Positions 11,440 to 25,400 of a stretch of DNA of 64,000 bases are shown here, piece by piece (position 1 is the stretch's first letter; each line of letters starts with the position of its first letter). The position numbers were made by a program, and so were the translations under genes. This DNA comes from Aptenodytes patagonicus (taxonomy: Eukaryota; Chordata; Aves; Sphenisciformes; Spheniscidae): the NCBI RefSeq assembly GCF_965638725.1, contig NC_134952.1:56770065-56834064 (forward strand). Direction: 5' to 3'. The notes under the pieces are model-generated. The model had not been told where the DNA came from. It saw nothing but the letters and a program-made list of their open reading frames with translations, and made no database searches.

Positions 11440-12000
11440 CACAAGGGCCCGGGGGGGCCGTGAACCCCCCCAGAGGCGGCAGCGACAGCCGGGCGTTACG
11501 GGCGGCGGCGTGGAGAGGCGGGTCACGCTCCCCAGGCCGTTGGGAGGCGGCCATTTTCCCCTCCTTCCCTCTGAGGAAACCCGAGTCCGAACCCCAGCTC
11601 CCCCCCACCCCCGTACACCAAGGGGTAACGGACGCGGCGGGGGAGTGGGGGGGCCGCAACGTACCCGCGAGCCGCCCCACACGCAAGGCCGGGGGTGGGG
11701 AGGGGGCAGGTGATGGGAGGAGGAGGAGCAACAGCCCCCCCGCGCACGCGCGCACGCCTCCCCGCCCGCCAGGACTTCAAATCCCGGCGAGCAACGGGCG
11801 GCGGTCACGTGCGGCTAACGGACACCGCCCACGACACGCAGCCCTTGAGTGACCACGTTACGGTGCGATGCCCCGCCCCGCCCCTGCCCTGCCAAGATCG
11901 GCCGGTAGCCGGGGCGGGACCCGTCCCCGCCGGTTGTGCAGGCCGGCCGGGAGCTGCCCTCGCCCCGGTCCCGCTAGGCACCGGGGGTTTGCACTGGGGG
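11440..12000 (-). promoter_or_regulatory. TRMT10A: CpG island, probable TRMT10A promoter and untranslated exon 1
   Basis: A sharply bounded GC- and CpG-rich block between AT-rich flanks, 1.2 kb upstream of TRMT10A exon 2 on the minus strand. Visible elements are a CACGTG E-box at 11806-11811 (in GGTCACGTG) and a ZNF143/THAP11-like sequence at 11774-11792 (ACTTCAAATCCCGGCGAGC, imperfect against the known ACTACAA-TCCCAG type). Several G/C runs resemble Sp1 sites and there is no TATA box. The architecture fits a broadly expressed housekeeping gene. The many ORFs through it in several frames are products of base composition. Divergent transcription to the right is possible but nothing shows it. 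Confidence 0.8.
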
Positions 12001-15000
12001 TTGTGCTACGTTCCGGTTCAGCTCTGGTTCCACCTGGAACAGCTTCCAGCCAAATAAAAAAAGAAGGAGCTACAACCGTAACAAATGCACTTGCAGATCA
12101 GTCACGGTTTGGGTGGGTTTCTCATTTTTGCATCGTTGCTTGTAACGGATGCTGACAAGCCGAGGTTGGCTGTTCGCTGTCGGTGGCTGCTGTTGCAGGC
12201 CCTGCTGTAGCGGCAGAGCAGGTGAGGGAGGACGTGGGTGCCATGGCCAGGCTTTAGGGGCCTTTAGAGCCCGACCTTGCAGGCAGGCACGCAGATGAGC
12301 CCATTGCTTTGAAATCAGCCGGAGTACGAGCCGGCAGGCTAAAGCCCCCGCCGCGAACCATGAGGAAAGCTGTGCTCCTCCTCCCTTATGGCTGCGGTGG
12401 CTCCACGGGATTAAGAGGAGCGAAAAGTAAGAAAACCTTATTTTTATCTGATGGTTTTGATGACACTACTGAGTTCACACAGGGGCCAGTGAAGTATTTT
12501 TAAGTGGTGACATTCCTCAGAGCAGATTTCTAGCTCCAAAGGTCCCCCCAGTAATGCCATGTTCCCTCTGCCCCCTAAAAAGGGGTACGCGCCTTCATGC
12601 TTCATATTTTTAAAGGCCACCGCCAATTAGCTTTCTAAACTCTAGTGACAATACTCAACGAAGGGCAACGTTCTTTCGCCTTCAGATAACTTCATGAAAG
12701 AATGCTGCCCTGGTACAGGAGTCAGTTCTGGAGACCGGGATTATAATACATGAGAAAAGTATATTTTGGGCAGCCTAAGTATGTGGATATCTGTTCGCCC
12801 CTGGTTAATGAGGCACACAAAGTTAGCAAACACACGAGTGTGTGCTACCATAATACCCTTTTCATCGGCATCAATGTTTATCTCAAGTTTCATTGGTTCC
12901 AGATATACACACTCTTTCAGTTTTAGCGCTGGTTTCAGGTTTACTAACGGCTATGTTAAAGTCACAAAACTGTATGGTGTCACTATAGTAAGACACTGAC
13001 CTTTAACTGCTGTTTGTATTTAATATTTGCTGTAATATTCGATTTCATTTGTGATTGCTATTCCCTGCGTTACTTTAAAAATAGCTAGATTTGCATTTGC
13101 TTTTGCTAGCGTCTATTTAAATCCTCACTCGTGTTACTATTAATATCTAGCTTTACACACCAGCATCACACAAGTCCAAATGTGCCACTGTCCCTATGAA
13201 GAATTCTTCATTTTCCTTTGGTCATTAAAAGGCTGCAGATCAGTTACTGACAGAAGCCCATATGCTTGCTTGCTTTTTCAAAAAAGCAAAAAGGCATCTA
13301 ACAAATTCACATAATATTCAGATGTGCTTTTTCTTAGAATGAAGAAACTGCTTAAACACTTTGATCTATAAATCTGTTTTTCTCATATTGCACTTTCCAA
13401 AGCGGCAGTATCGCTAACCCAGACCCCTGCGTCCTCAAACACTGGTAGAGGGTAATGCAATGTTTTCTGAAGTTTGCCAAGTGGTGACAATGCAAAATGA
13501 AGACCTGAGCAGTTGCCAATATTGAGAAAGAGCTGTCTAACTGAATTCCATTATTTTGACAGAGCCATAACATGACTTTTCAAGATGCTCATTCAAATGG
13601 TGAGTTCCCCCCAGCAACAGAACAAACTAAACACCCCATAGTTTAAAACTGCGTATCGAAGCATTTTGTACAAACAGCACTGCGGGTCAAGAGGCAGAGC
13701 ATGGAGAGAGGAAAAAAGACACTCTGTGGAAACTCCGGTGTGGACACAGACATCGCTCTCTGTGGGCCAGGTCTGATTACAGTGCTCTTGAGGTGAGGCT
13801 TAGGATGTGAGTGATGTGCACAACTCACCTTTAGCCAGTGGCTTGGCTGTGCATCTCTCTCCCCCTGCCCCCGTAGCAGAAATGGGGGGGGGGGTGTCTT
13901 ATTCACCGAAACAGCAGGAGCTGGGGCATGCAGGCATCAGCTGGAGGGCAAAGACGGACTTGGGTACTTCGATGCACATAGCTGAAAGTTTGAATTGAAA
14001 ACCAAGATCTTCACACTGTTGCTTGTGAAGAGAAGACAATAACATTTCGTTGACCTCAGAAGATGTGAGGAAATCTCATTAGTTTTATTAGGTTGTATAA
14101 AGATACGAGACTTACAGTTTGGACTCTGGAAAATGTGCAGCAACAGTAATACTTTGACCCCAGCACATGTGCCAGCATGGCGTGAAGTGTACATTAAGGG
14201 CTGATCCTGCAACCTCTGCGTGTAATGGACTTTGGTGGGCGCAACACTTCTTTCATTGGTGTAATCTGACCTCAAGGAAATCACTGCTGATTTACTCTGG
14301 GCATAACTGAGGTAAGCTCAGAGGCCTCCTGTTTTTAAGACTTTGAAGAATATACCAAGTATGCATTACAGGTATGTATATAGGTGTACATATGTATATG
14401 CACGTGGAAATATATGTACACTATTTGTCTACATCATGGCTATATCCTTAGTTCTATAATTGGCACTACTACACTGGTGCTCAAAGAGATACGCTGATTT
14501 AACTCAGCAGGGGATCTGGCCTCTCATATTCTAGTGTCTAAGAGAGGCCTTTTTTTAAATAGCTTTATTTCAAGGAAGAAATACATTTCCTGTGTCCCAA
14601 GAGCATAGGAAGAGGACAATTGCTCTTCTCCAGATTTCAGACCAACACCAACTCCTCCCCGTGAGTGAAGTGTGAACATTGCATTTCCAAAGCAAGATCC
14701 ATACCTCTGGTCTCCCTCTAGCCAGAGTTGGTTTTGCACACAGATGGCATCCTTATTTTCTTCAAAAAAGCACAGAGAGCCTGGCAAGGTCCTTGTTTAT
14801 CAAATGCAGCAAAAGGATCAGCTGGAGTCCTCTGCCTCAGTCCCTTGAATTCAGGAGCATGTCACAGCCTATGCTGGGGAAGCAGCATAAATAACAACAA
14901 ACTGGGGAGAAGCAGTAGCAGTTCCCAGGGTTTCCTACTAATCTCCTCTCTCCCACATGCACACACATGCACACACAACACATGAAGAGCTCCGGGGGAA

Positions 15001-16180
15001 CTTTCATAAGGTGCAGAGAGATGAGCGTGAGTGAGGGGCATTGGCTTGGACCTGTTGTTTCCCACTGCTGTGCAACGTTTGACATCCACGGTGCTCGGCT
15101 TCTCTTTCACCACAAGGCAACGAAGGAGGCATTTATACCACCCAAGGTGAAGGCTGTTCTCACCTTACAATCCCTTACTAATGCAGAGGAGCTGGTGGCA
15201 GAAATGGCCTGTTGGGAGCAGCTAACACAGCCTGGGGCAGCATTGGTTCGGTCGGGGTGTTTGTAGCTCGCAGTCTTGTTAAAGCAACCTCTGGAAGTGG
15301 AGCAAAAGAGCGTGGTGATGGCTCATGGGTGTGCCTCCTCTACAAGCAGGACCAGATCCTCCCTCCCTGCAGAGCCACGGAGGCTTCGTATGCCAGGGGG
15401 AGAGGGTGCCCCCTCACAGGCTGTGACACCCAGGGGGTGCCAAGGAACGTAGGGGGTGACCTACTGCCCCACTGTCACCTGAGGGACAAGGAGGTCCTTT
15501 AGTGAGCCCTGTGGCCTAGAGGCTTAGTGCGAGATGGCCTGGGAATTACTCTTAGAGGAAACGGGGAAGCATGTGGTTTAGTCAGTCTGGGGCTTATCAG
15601 GGCAGGTTGTGAACTGAGCATGAGAAAAGGGGAAAATAAGGGTGAAAAGGAGGGCTTGGTTTGCCCTGCTCCCGGACGTAGCCAAGCAGGTACTCTTCAC
15701 CAAGGTGGGACAGAATCGCTGGTTTCTCTCATCTTTTCAGTCTCTAACCTCTGCCACTGCAATGTGATGATACATGGGCTGGGGCTGCTCAAAGAAAGAG
15801 AATTTATTTGGTACGATACAATATAGCAGGAACTGACAGTGCCTCTGAGCCTCCGTAACAAAGTAGCATCACTTTTTGTGATGGCACTGATAAATCCCAT
15901 GTACTTCTGCTTCCAGGAAGACGGTTAAAAAGCATCTGCCTCTGGGGTTGCTCACAGAGTTGATACAAGACAGTGGAGACAGTGGTCAGGATCTGGCCCC
16001 TGGCAGCAACAGACCCAAATGCACTTTCATTCAGACGGAGTAGGAGTGGCAGGAACTCCTGGTTCTGCCAGGGCTGGAGGTGGGCTCCCCTGCTCAGAAA
16101 TGTGGCTGTGTGGGCTCAGTATTCAAAAATGAAAGCTGAGGCGATCGATAAAATGGGGTAGAAACCACCAGTTACTTTAG
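12001..16180. other. Intergenic region between TRMT10A and MTTP promoters
   Basis: About 4.2 kb between the CpG island and the MTTP promoter. No exon-like sequence, recognised repeat family or RNA gene is seen. There are minor CA-rich patches (for example 14955-14985) and short G runs (13884-13893). Confidence 0.6.
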
Positions 16181-16182
16181 TT

Positions 16183-16269
16183 CTTAATAATTAACTGGAA
16201 GTCCTTCAATGAACTTAGTACCTGAGTACGGAATTTGGAATCTGACCTTTACTACATCTAGATAAACAG
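16183..16269 (+). promoter_or_regulatory. MTTP: MTTP proximal promoter: HNF1, DR1-like and FOX-like sites
   Basis: At 16183-16195, CTTAATAATTAAC matches the HNF1 palindrome GTTAATNATTAAC at all but the first base. At 16236-16248, TGGAATCTGACCT is a DR1-like nuclear receptor site with one perfect half (TGACCT), expected to bind HNF4A with RXR or COUP-TF. At 16260-16269, AGATAAACAG resembles a FOXA site. The spacing to the ATG (about 185, 140 and 115 bases) and the order match what I recall of the mammalian MTTP promoter, which depends on HNF1A and HNF4A in liver, intestine and kidney. No TATA box is seen; the start site is probably near 16285-16310. Confidence 0.75.
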
Positions 16270-16378
16270 TGTAGCCGACCCGGTGGCTCTCTCTGCAAGC
16301 ACCCCTCCACTCTCAGCAGCTCACTTCCCGGAGACTCTCATACTTCATGCTGCAGTCGGCAGCGCGGGGGAGTCCAGC

Positions 16379-16439
16379 ATGATTCTTCTTACCGTGCTGT
16401 TCCTTTGCATCATTTCCACCTACTCAGCCTCTGTTAAAG
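16379..16439 (+). CDS. MTTP: MTTP exon 1 coding part (signal peptide)
   Basis: Encodes the hydrophobic leader through VK plus the first base of Gly21; donor GTAGGT at 16440. Cleavage probably falls shortly after YSAS. A 4.8 kb intron follows. Confidence 0.97.
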
Positions 16440-19400
16440 GTAGGTCTGTACCGGGCTTGGTTCAGCTTTTGGCTCAGCAAAGGCATAACCAGTGTGTATA
16501 TGCAGATCTGTTTTGCATCAAAAAACGATCATCTTTACTCGTCCGTCCTTGAGTAATGCAAAATGCATTAGTAATTACAAAGGCTGAAGTGCTTGTAGCA
16601 TGCATGTCAGCAGAGGGGATGGAGGAGACAATGTTTTCAGGTGCACAGGGCCAGCAGTGTGAGCCAGGAGACTGGGGATCTTGACCTTGCTTAGTCAGGA
16701 CATGCTGTGGGGGCACCGACTTGAAAGGGACTATTCACACGCTCAAAAGTTAAACACACAGAAGTGCTGTGGTGGAGCAGAGCCAGGAAGTGCTCAGGGC
16801 TCTCCAGGTTTCAGCTTCTGAGTAGTTGACTCAGCTACCACTGAAGTCAGTAACAAGCATCCCATTAATTTCACGGGGAGCTTGCTCTGCAATAAGTCAT
16901 GAAAACCTGGATGTCTGCACAAGCCCTGGGAGCAGGGCTTTACTCAGGTGTCCTGACAAAGGTCAAGGGTATGAAATCTGGAGACTGCCTACTTCAGCAG
17001 TACCAGTGTATGAAGCAAGGAAAGGTGTCTTTAGTAGTGGCCCTTCATGTACAACCTGACATTAAATTTACAGGAGCAGCAACCTTAAAACATGAGCTGA
17101 CACCTTGTTTTTAGTTTAATGAGGATGTCCTCATCATGATGAGGAGCAGGGGGAGGGCACACCATCCTAGGTTAAACTGTTAAAAAGGCTGTAGAGGTGC
17201 TCTCATGGGTGCCTCCTCCTGCTCCCTGCAGGGGATCCAGGACACTGTATCTGTGTAAGCACAGAGCAGCAACCTTCCTCTCTACCTCCGTACCCCCTTA
17301 CGACAGGAGTTATAAAGCAGAGAAGTCTGCAGGCAGTTCCTCTACCCGTGGGTGTATTTCATGAGACTGCCAAGTCTCTTTATGGCTAGATTCCAACGTG
17401 CCACATTTCTGGTGTCTGCTCTGCCCAGCTTCTCCGTAATATCTTGATGTATGGTAATATTTGCTTGTAACTTTACATCCCCAGGGTACTGAGCAAGCAT
17501 TTTCTCATTAATTAGTCCTCCCTTCAGCTCTGCCAGGTCTCATCTCTTGTATGGAGAGATTGAGAGCTAAATTGCTGGCCCAAAGGCCACTTAGTGCCTC
17601 AGTGACAGAGCTGGGATTAGGATGAGTGTTTTACATTTCCACTAGGCCATGCCGCCTTTTGGAAATATTGAAGGAATATTCTTTTCTTAAGTCAGCTAGA
17701 TCAGCACACGTGAAAGTTTCCTAATGCAGTTCCACTTGAAAAATATTTTCAAAGTGGATGGGTTTTGCTTTTTAAAGCTATCCGGTATCAGAAACAGTGG
17801 CAAATATAATTTATGAAGGTAGAGCCAGCAAGTAGTTAGAGATGCACATGCTGTGCATGCCATATGTATTAATAAAAGGCACAGGACTTGACAGCTGTCT
17901 CTACTCATGCAGTGTAACCTTCTGTATTATACAGTATCATGATTTAATTATAGACTTGGCATGCTACCCTTAATGACAGACACTTAACATTACTAGTCAA
18001 ACTATGTGTTATGCACTCCACCTTGAAAGCAGGCACTTCTGACCCCAAGAGAGCATGGCCGATTGCAGTTATGTCCATCTCTCCTCCCTTCTCAGTAAGT
18101 GGAACATTTGCCATCAGCTGAAATGGCAATGGCTGTACGGGCAGCAAGGATCCCAGTGCTGTGCTGAATACAAAGGAACGAGTGTCTAAAGGCAGGGGAA
18201 GGGTTTAAGAAAAGTTTCTAACAGAAAGGCGTAGGGATATTCCTTTTTAAATAGTACCAGTGTTTTCTTCATGAAAGATGGCATGAAAATTTAGTTATGC
18301 TCTTTTGAATATTGTTTCTGGGCAGTGACACCGTGTCTCTGTCCCTCGGCCACCAATATCCCCCTTGCCTCTCAAACTGACCACACTATCCAATCGTCTC
18401 TTTTGGCTTCCCCATTTCCACTGGGGTGAGTGCTAACTCCTTGGGACTGCCTTCAGTACTGCCTCATCCCTGCTGCTTCTCTTATGATCCACCGCTGGCT
18501 CACCCTTTTCCGTCAGTGACACCAGTCTTGCAACTAAAGGCGTCTTCTGCCCTGAATCCTGCAGTGTTTTCCACATATGAAATGGTGAAAGCTTTCAGAA
18601 CCTAATATTCTTTTAGCTCCCAGAAATACTTTGCAATTATTCATCTCTTCCACGACACTTACAAGAAGCTGCTGTGTCATTTGCTCATCTGTTTCCTTCA
18701 GGAAGGAACAACTCTTTTGTATGTGGGGACAAGCAAATGCTAAAAGTGAGGAAGAGGGAAGAAACTCTTGCAAAAGGAAAAAAAGATCTATGGGTTGAGC
18801 TGTGGGAAAAGGAAGAGGATAGGTGAAAGGTGCTTTTAACTGAAAAGAGAGAGGGAGCAAAACCACAAACATCCACCTTGACTAATAAGACACATGTCTC
18901 TCAGCACCCAGATAATTTTTCTTGGACGTGCTTTTCCCCCACCTTTTATCTTTAGAAGGGACTGTGTCACCTTCTGTGTTTAGAAAGCACCTAGTGGGTG
19001 GCATTCATAATATCTCAGCTGATACTAAATCATTAGCACTGCTATTTCTGCTGCAAATGAAGGACATTTCAAACCAGGAAGCAACCAGCTCCGAGGTACT
19101 GCAAGGAACCAGGGGTGTCCCTGAAAGGTGCAGCCATCTCTGGGCAGGCACTGAGCACCCTCTGCTCTCAAGGGCAATGTAGCTTCAAAGCTGATAGGAG
19201 TAAGGGGAGTTGGGGAACTGGCTAGGAAATTCACAGTAAGCCTGAAGGAAGGGCTGTACGCCTCTTGGTGACTTTGTTTTGAAGCAGACACGCAAGACAT
19301 GCAAAATCAGAAGAGCCCCATTATGCCAACATTAATGCCACCCTGCAAAAAAATCAGTAGTCACAGCTTTGAGCTCTCACATGCAAACAGGCTGCTCCTC

Positions 19401-22400
19401 CTGGGATTACCAAACTTGCTGTGCCACATCTCCAGCTAGTGTAAAGCATAAGTCAGTTTAATTCTGTGTAGGTTTGCCAATTTACGCGACTTGCAGACCA
19501 AACTTGGTGGGGTCGCCGTTTTCCTCAAGGAAGGGTTCTTTGAAGCTGACCTTAACCTACTGCTATGACATCTGAGTAAACAGGGGAAGAAAGCAAGCAA
19601 AACCTTAAAAAAAGGGTCTTTTGGACTCTTTGAGCACTGTAGAATATATTCGTACAGCCGTGTTGGAACTACACTGTGCACCTACCTAACTGGGATTTAA
19701 AATCTGAGAGTGAAATAAGAAAATACTTTGGTTTTCCTTTTTATCAATGCAGTGATTTGAAATTTAGTTAGCAGAGTCATATAAAACACTGATGGACATG
19801 ACATAAATCAAGATAGCCTGTTGATTCTCTGCAGGGGACTTTGAACACACTGATTACATTACAGCATGCTTAAGAATTTGTCTGAGATGTTTTGATAGAT
19901 TTTTCTTCTTTTTTTTTTTCCCCCTGCACTTGTCATAAGACTGAGATGCACCTCCCTGAGGACAGCACTTTGCTTTTCTTAGATTAACTCTGTTGTGAAG
20001 TTTTTGTTTCTGCTCTGCACCTCCTGAACTCCATAGAGAATTTCCCAATGGATTCAGTGGTGCAGCATTCGGGTGTGAGAGGCTAGTGCCGTGCTGCTTA
20101 CAGATAGCACCTAAGGTCACTATATGTGTATTTACTTCACAGATGTAACAGCACTTTGTGTACAGCCAGCTTCTCCTCCCTTCCCTTCCCTCTACAAATG
20201 GACTTAATCAGTTTTTCTTCTGTGGAAGAGACCTTTGTAGCCATACACACCAGAGGAGGGAAGCCCTTGGAAGCAGTGAAAAGGGATATTGTGTATACCC
20301 TTCTTGACAAAATATTTAAAGGGTATTCAAGAAGAAATTGATTTTCCTTAGCCACAGATTTTAGGGGCATGGTCTCAATTCCTGTGCTTGAGGCTGGGTA
20401 GAGAGTTGTGACACTGGTGCCACACATTCCCCACACGGCTGTGCCTGAGAGAAAAGAGAAGATAGGAAAGGATGTAGTAGTAAGTAGTTTTATAAAGGAA
20501 AAATAAAAGTAATTTGTATACTACGGATATAATTTATACTAACAAGAGTGCAACTGAATCCCTAGGGAACAGTCTATCTGAGTTGTTGTTAATGCAGATG
20601 GAAATGACACCATAAATTGCATATGCAAATTGCATTTATGCTAGAATTTGACTTTTATATCCCTTAAAATACATCAATTAACAGCCAAGACACAGCTACG
20701 GGGACAATTATTTAGTTTAAAGAACAAGGGCTTCATTATTTAATCTAAAAAATATTTTCCCAATGTCTTAATTACATTCATGTCACCCCTGGGCAAGGCT
20801 CTCAATGGAAAGATTCCCAACAAATGCGCAAGAGATGCAGAGAACAATTTCTGTTGGCTCCAACAAATTACATCAGTGCATTTCAAATTGCTAAGCACAC
20901 AAACTGCATGATTAATTACAGTATTTTGAGTTGCAAATAATTTTGGATTAATTTCTAATGTTAACATATCCAGAGTAAAGAATTTGACTCTCTTTTATTG
21001 ATTTAAGTGTAGAGCGAGAACAAAGGATTTTGTGGACATTCTTATCTTAAATATATGAGATCAGTGTCAACTTACTCACAAAACCCCCCGATATGCTCCA
21101 GTGGGACAGCCTCTGTAATCAAGGGTAGCAGGATCAGTCCCATAAATCTTTTGTTGACAATTAAATTTTTAATTTTTCTAAAGGTGTTTTTTAGAGAAAA
21201 CGACAGATTATGTGAGTTAGTCAATTCTAAAACACTGTCTGTTTTTGCTTTCCAAACAGGGCACACTACTGGACCAAGCTTAAATAATGACAAGCTATAT
21301 AAATTTGCTTACTCAGCTGAAGTGTATGTTGATCAGGTGAAAGCATCACTGCAGAAAAGTGCAGGCTACCGGATTTCTTCTGGTGTGGATGTCAACCTCT
21401 TATGGAGAAATCCTGACAATGATGATGACCAGTTGATCAAGATTACGGTAATTAATGCCATCACACAATTTAAAACATGCCCAATCTTTTCTGCGTTTAT
21501 CTAGCTGCTAATCTAATCTTGAAGAACTCGTTTTCAGAGGATGAGCTAAATCTTTTATTCTTCTCTAGTCTCATCAACTAAAACCAGCTTCTTTGATAAG
21601 CTGATTCCTATAGAATAAGACTTCATGAGAATATGTCTAACATCATAAGCCAGAACTTCAGAATATCTCCTGTATTTTGAAATTGCTTCATACAGCTTCT
21701 ATAGCTTCAAACAACTGGTGTGCAAGCACCTATCTGAGGGGCAATAGGTTGTCTGAAGTCCTTGGTTCTAGCTGCAAATCATGACATTTGCTAAATACAA
21801 ACTGGGTTTGGTACTTAGCTTTATGGTGAGTTTTTCTGCCCCTTATTTCCCCAGTGGTGAGTGCTGGTTTCTTTTGAAAACATAGACATAGTAATCATGG
21901 AAGATTAATGATCAGAACCAAAAATGAAGAAATCAAAAAGATGTATGAGGTGATGTAGTCTATCCAACCTACCCCAAGCCAATGCTAGACTGCTCTCTAC
22001 ATGAATTTTCTCTGCTTTTACTTTGTTAGATAAGAGATGTTCAAGTTGAAAATGTGAATGAACGTCCAGCAGCTAAAAACATCTTCAAAGGAAAAAGCAC
22101 AGAGAAGATCATCGGGAAAGAATATCTGGAAGCTTTACAGAGGCCCATAGTTCTTGAGCTAGTCCGTGGAAAAGTAAGACCCTGTCTTTTAAAATTCAAT
22201 CCCTGAGGAAATCTGAGACAAATCTTTTCTTACAGGCTCGGAGAATTTACCAATTCACTATCCTCTCAGAGTTCTCAATATGCCATCATGTCCTATATTT
22301 CTCTATGAAATGCAACAGTTTAGAACAGACTGTAATTTACCTGTACAAGGGGCCCTTCCAGCCCAAGCCTCTTGTGCATTGAGAACACCATACAGCATGG

Positions 22401-25400
22401 AACTAAACAGCAGGTTGGCCACAAATATACGGATACACATGTAGATGTATGCAGAATTGCTGTGTAAGATTTGTGCTGTTGACTTCAGTGAGGGCAGGAT
22501 TTTATACAAGGTCTGAAGGCAGAAAAGGAGATACAGTTTGTCATGATGGATGTTATACTGAGTCTGTGAGGAACAGTGTTAATCAGTTTAAACCCTTAGC
22601 AAATACTTTAGCGTGACTGCTTTTCCCACCTCTCTGGCTTGCTTATTTACTTCAGTGTCACCTGCAGTTTCAGTGGTCTCAAGTTAATGAGCTTGATACT
22701 GAAACAGCCTTTCATGTTGTTCCTCTACTGGGAACTGTCTCCAAAAATCAGAAGAGAAGGGACAGTGAGCAGGTGTGTTTTGGTGTGTGCCTGGGTTTTG
22801 TAGCTTGCCCTGAGACAGCAACGAAGCACTGTCCCACTGCCTGAGCACCCATGTCCAATTGTAGCTCTCAGGGTCCCAGTCTTGCTCAGGAAAGGAATCA
22901 AGCAAATCCATCTCCCCCTCTTTTTCCCTGAGGAGCTGCTCACTTGCCCCCTTGTACCCAGCCTACTGCTCTGGCCAGGGAGTGGCAAGGCTTGAGCCAT
23001 GGCTGCTCCTGCCTCCTCTCCACACTTCCTCACCCTCTTGTTGCTTGTGGCTGGGAGCATTAGGCCAAGAGCCTCGCTATCCCCTCCACAGCCCGAGCAA
23101 GTGGGCAGGTGGGACATGGGCAGAGGGGCAGTGAGAAAGGAGGAAGGTTGAAGGTCACAGTCCCTTTTCTCTTCTGCAGAGGGGAGTGCGGGCTGTGACA
23201 CCCTATCCCGGCAGGATCTTTACCTCCTGCTGTAAATAGGCACTGAGCACATACCGTGGCCGCCAGCTCAGCCTACTGAATTGCAGCTGCTATCAGGCCT
23301 GCTCAGTAACTTTCAGACTCAGCTTTGTCATCAGTTTTACACAACATAAAAAGAAACAGAACAGTACTGGCTCCCAACTGTACACATGAGGACAGAGGTA
23401 TCAGAAGAACACAGTCAAAATACATCTGCTCCCAGTACATTAAGCAGTTCACATGCTAAGATTGAGATGTAGTATTAAAAACTTGGGCTTTTTCTCAGGT
23501 AATAGGGTCTGTACACTCCTTTTATGATTTCTCTGTGGTGTGATACTTTCATCCCTGGCAGAGTGATTTCACTTTCCAGGGTTGCCCTGAGATAACACGC
23601 TGATTGTACTTACAGTTCCTGAAAAAACGTGCACTTTTAAAGCACCTTGAATGTAAAGTGGAGGTGCAAAGTCTTGTTACCAGAGGAAAGGCTCAAGAAC
23701 AACAGTTGACCCATGAAGTGCAAAGGTTGTGATGTGTTTGACACGTCATTTAAGTCATTCTAACTGTGTTTTACCTATGATTCATTCTGGGTTTTTGTAA
23801 TCTGTGATTAAAGTGCAACAGATATTATGTGCGTGTGGGAAGGGATTATCTGAGGATTATGCAGAAAAATGAGTGACTTGTAAAATTATGTAGTTTCCCA
23901 TTTCCCTTCTAAATTCTCTCTAATTAACAGGCAGGAAAGATGCTCACTGCACTGAAACAGTATTTAGGTACAGCTAAAGCCTGAAACAGGTTTGTAGTGT
24001 TATTGGCAGGCCCTGCAGACTCTGGAGTTTGCTCAAATAAGGACAACAGGTCCAAATTCAGTTTCCCAATCAGGAAAAAAAAAGGGAGTTTTTCTAGAGG
24101 GGATGCTCACTATTCCTTTTTCACTTAACTAGATTTGTTATATACTTGGTTTTTATTCCTACAGGTCAAAAACTTCTACTCACATCAAAATGAACCTGGT
24201 TTTACTCAAAACATTAAGAGAGGTCTGGCTAGCCTTTTCCAGCTACAGCTGCACTCTGGTGCTACCCGTGAGGTATGGTGCTCTACTGGCAAGCTAATCA
24301 TCAGAGAAACAGGCAGAGCCTGGTCTGCCCTGAAAGGTAGACCTGTGGCTCCCGCTGACTTCAGAAGGAATGAAGTGTGACAGAAATCAGCCCTTTGATC
24401 GCCTTTGAGGTTGGGAATGTAAAGACAGCCTTCTGAATATTTGGTGACACCAGCCAAGTTGCTGCAATTAACATAAAGAATTGGTGAAATCCATTTGATT
24501 TAAAATGCTCTTACCAATTTAGCAGAATTTGGTAATATACCAACTTAAACCAGGTCACTATAAAAGAGATTATACTGATGTTTAAAGTCAGTTGATTCCT
24601 AAACTCAATTCAATGGATTAGGCCGTTTTAAATCAAACAGAATATCCACACAAAGTTAGCAATGGTTTAGCTGCATCCATTTAACCTGTGTTACACTGTT
24701 AAATTTTTACATCTGTCCACATGAGCAAAGCTGGAATTTAACTCGAATTCATAAGTATAGTGCCAACTGCCAGGTGTTTCCTAACTTTTTTTGTTTAAAC
24801 AAACATTGTTACTTTCCTTCATAGCCATCTAATGAAAAGTACCCCGGCTATCCAAAGCAAGTAGTTAGAAACACTGATACCTTCAAAACTGGTAAATAAA
24901 CCCAAACAGTGCAGCATCTCATGTAAAAATTCCAACAGTGGAGAAAATGGTTCATCTTTGGAAGGTGTTCCAGGGTTCCAAAGATAAATTCAAGCAATTG
25001 TCCTAATCTAACTCTTTTTTTTCAAGGTGGACATATCTGGCAAATGCAATACTACTTATCATGTGCGGCAAGATCAGGTGACTAAAATAAAAGCCCTGGA
25101 CTCCTGTGAAATAGAAAAACAAGGATTTACCAGCCACAACCAGGTATGATTTCTTTAACAAAATAAAATCTGTTCTGCCTATTTAAAAATATATCCTTAA
25201 TAGCTATTACTCATTTTCTCAAAAGTCCTTTCTTGCATTACAGAAAGCAAATTCTACATGTAAATTTTGTAGTATTAGTAGTAGAAATTTCATACGTAGT
25301 ACCCATGGGGAGAACAGGAAATGGATTCTCCTCTTGTGCAAACCACCTTGGCTCAGCTGACATTAAGTGCAGCACACCAATTCTCGTAATTTTTTAATCT

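Larger units (their letters stand above)
10298..11440 (-). other. TRMT10A: TRMT10A first intron region
   Basis: The stretch between the exon 2 acceptor and the CpG island. It holds a G16 homopolymer, a perfect hairpin and an alternating purine/pyrimidine tract (separate entries). The donor of the untranslated first exon could not be fixed; GTACGT on the minus strand near 11660 is one candidate. Confidence 0.5.

Noticed and set aside
11416-11808. Minus-strand ORFs in the TRMT10A CpG island
   Set aside because: Low-complexity Arg/Pro/Gly sequence from GC-rich DNA, with no resemblance to the known TRMT10A N-terminus.
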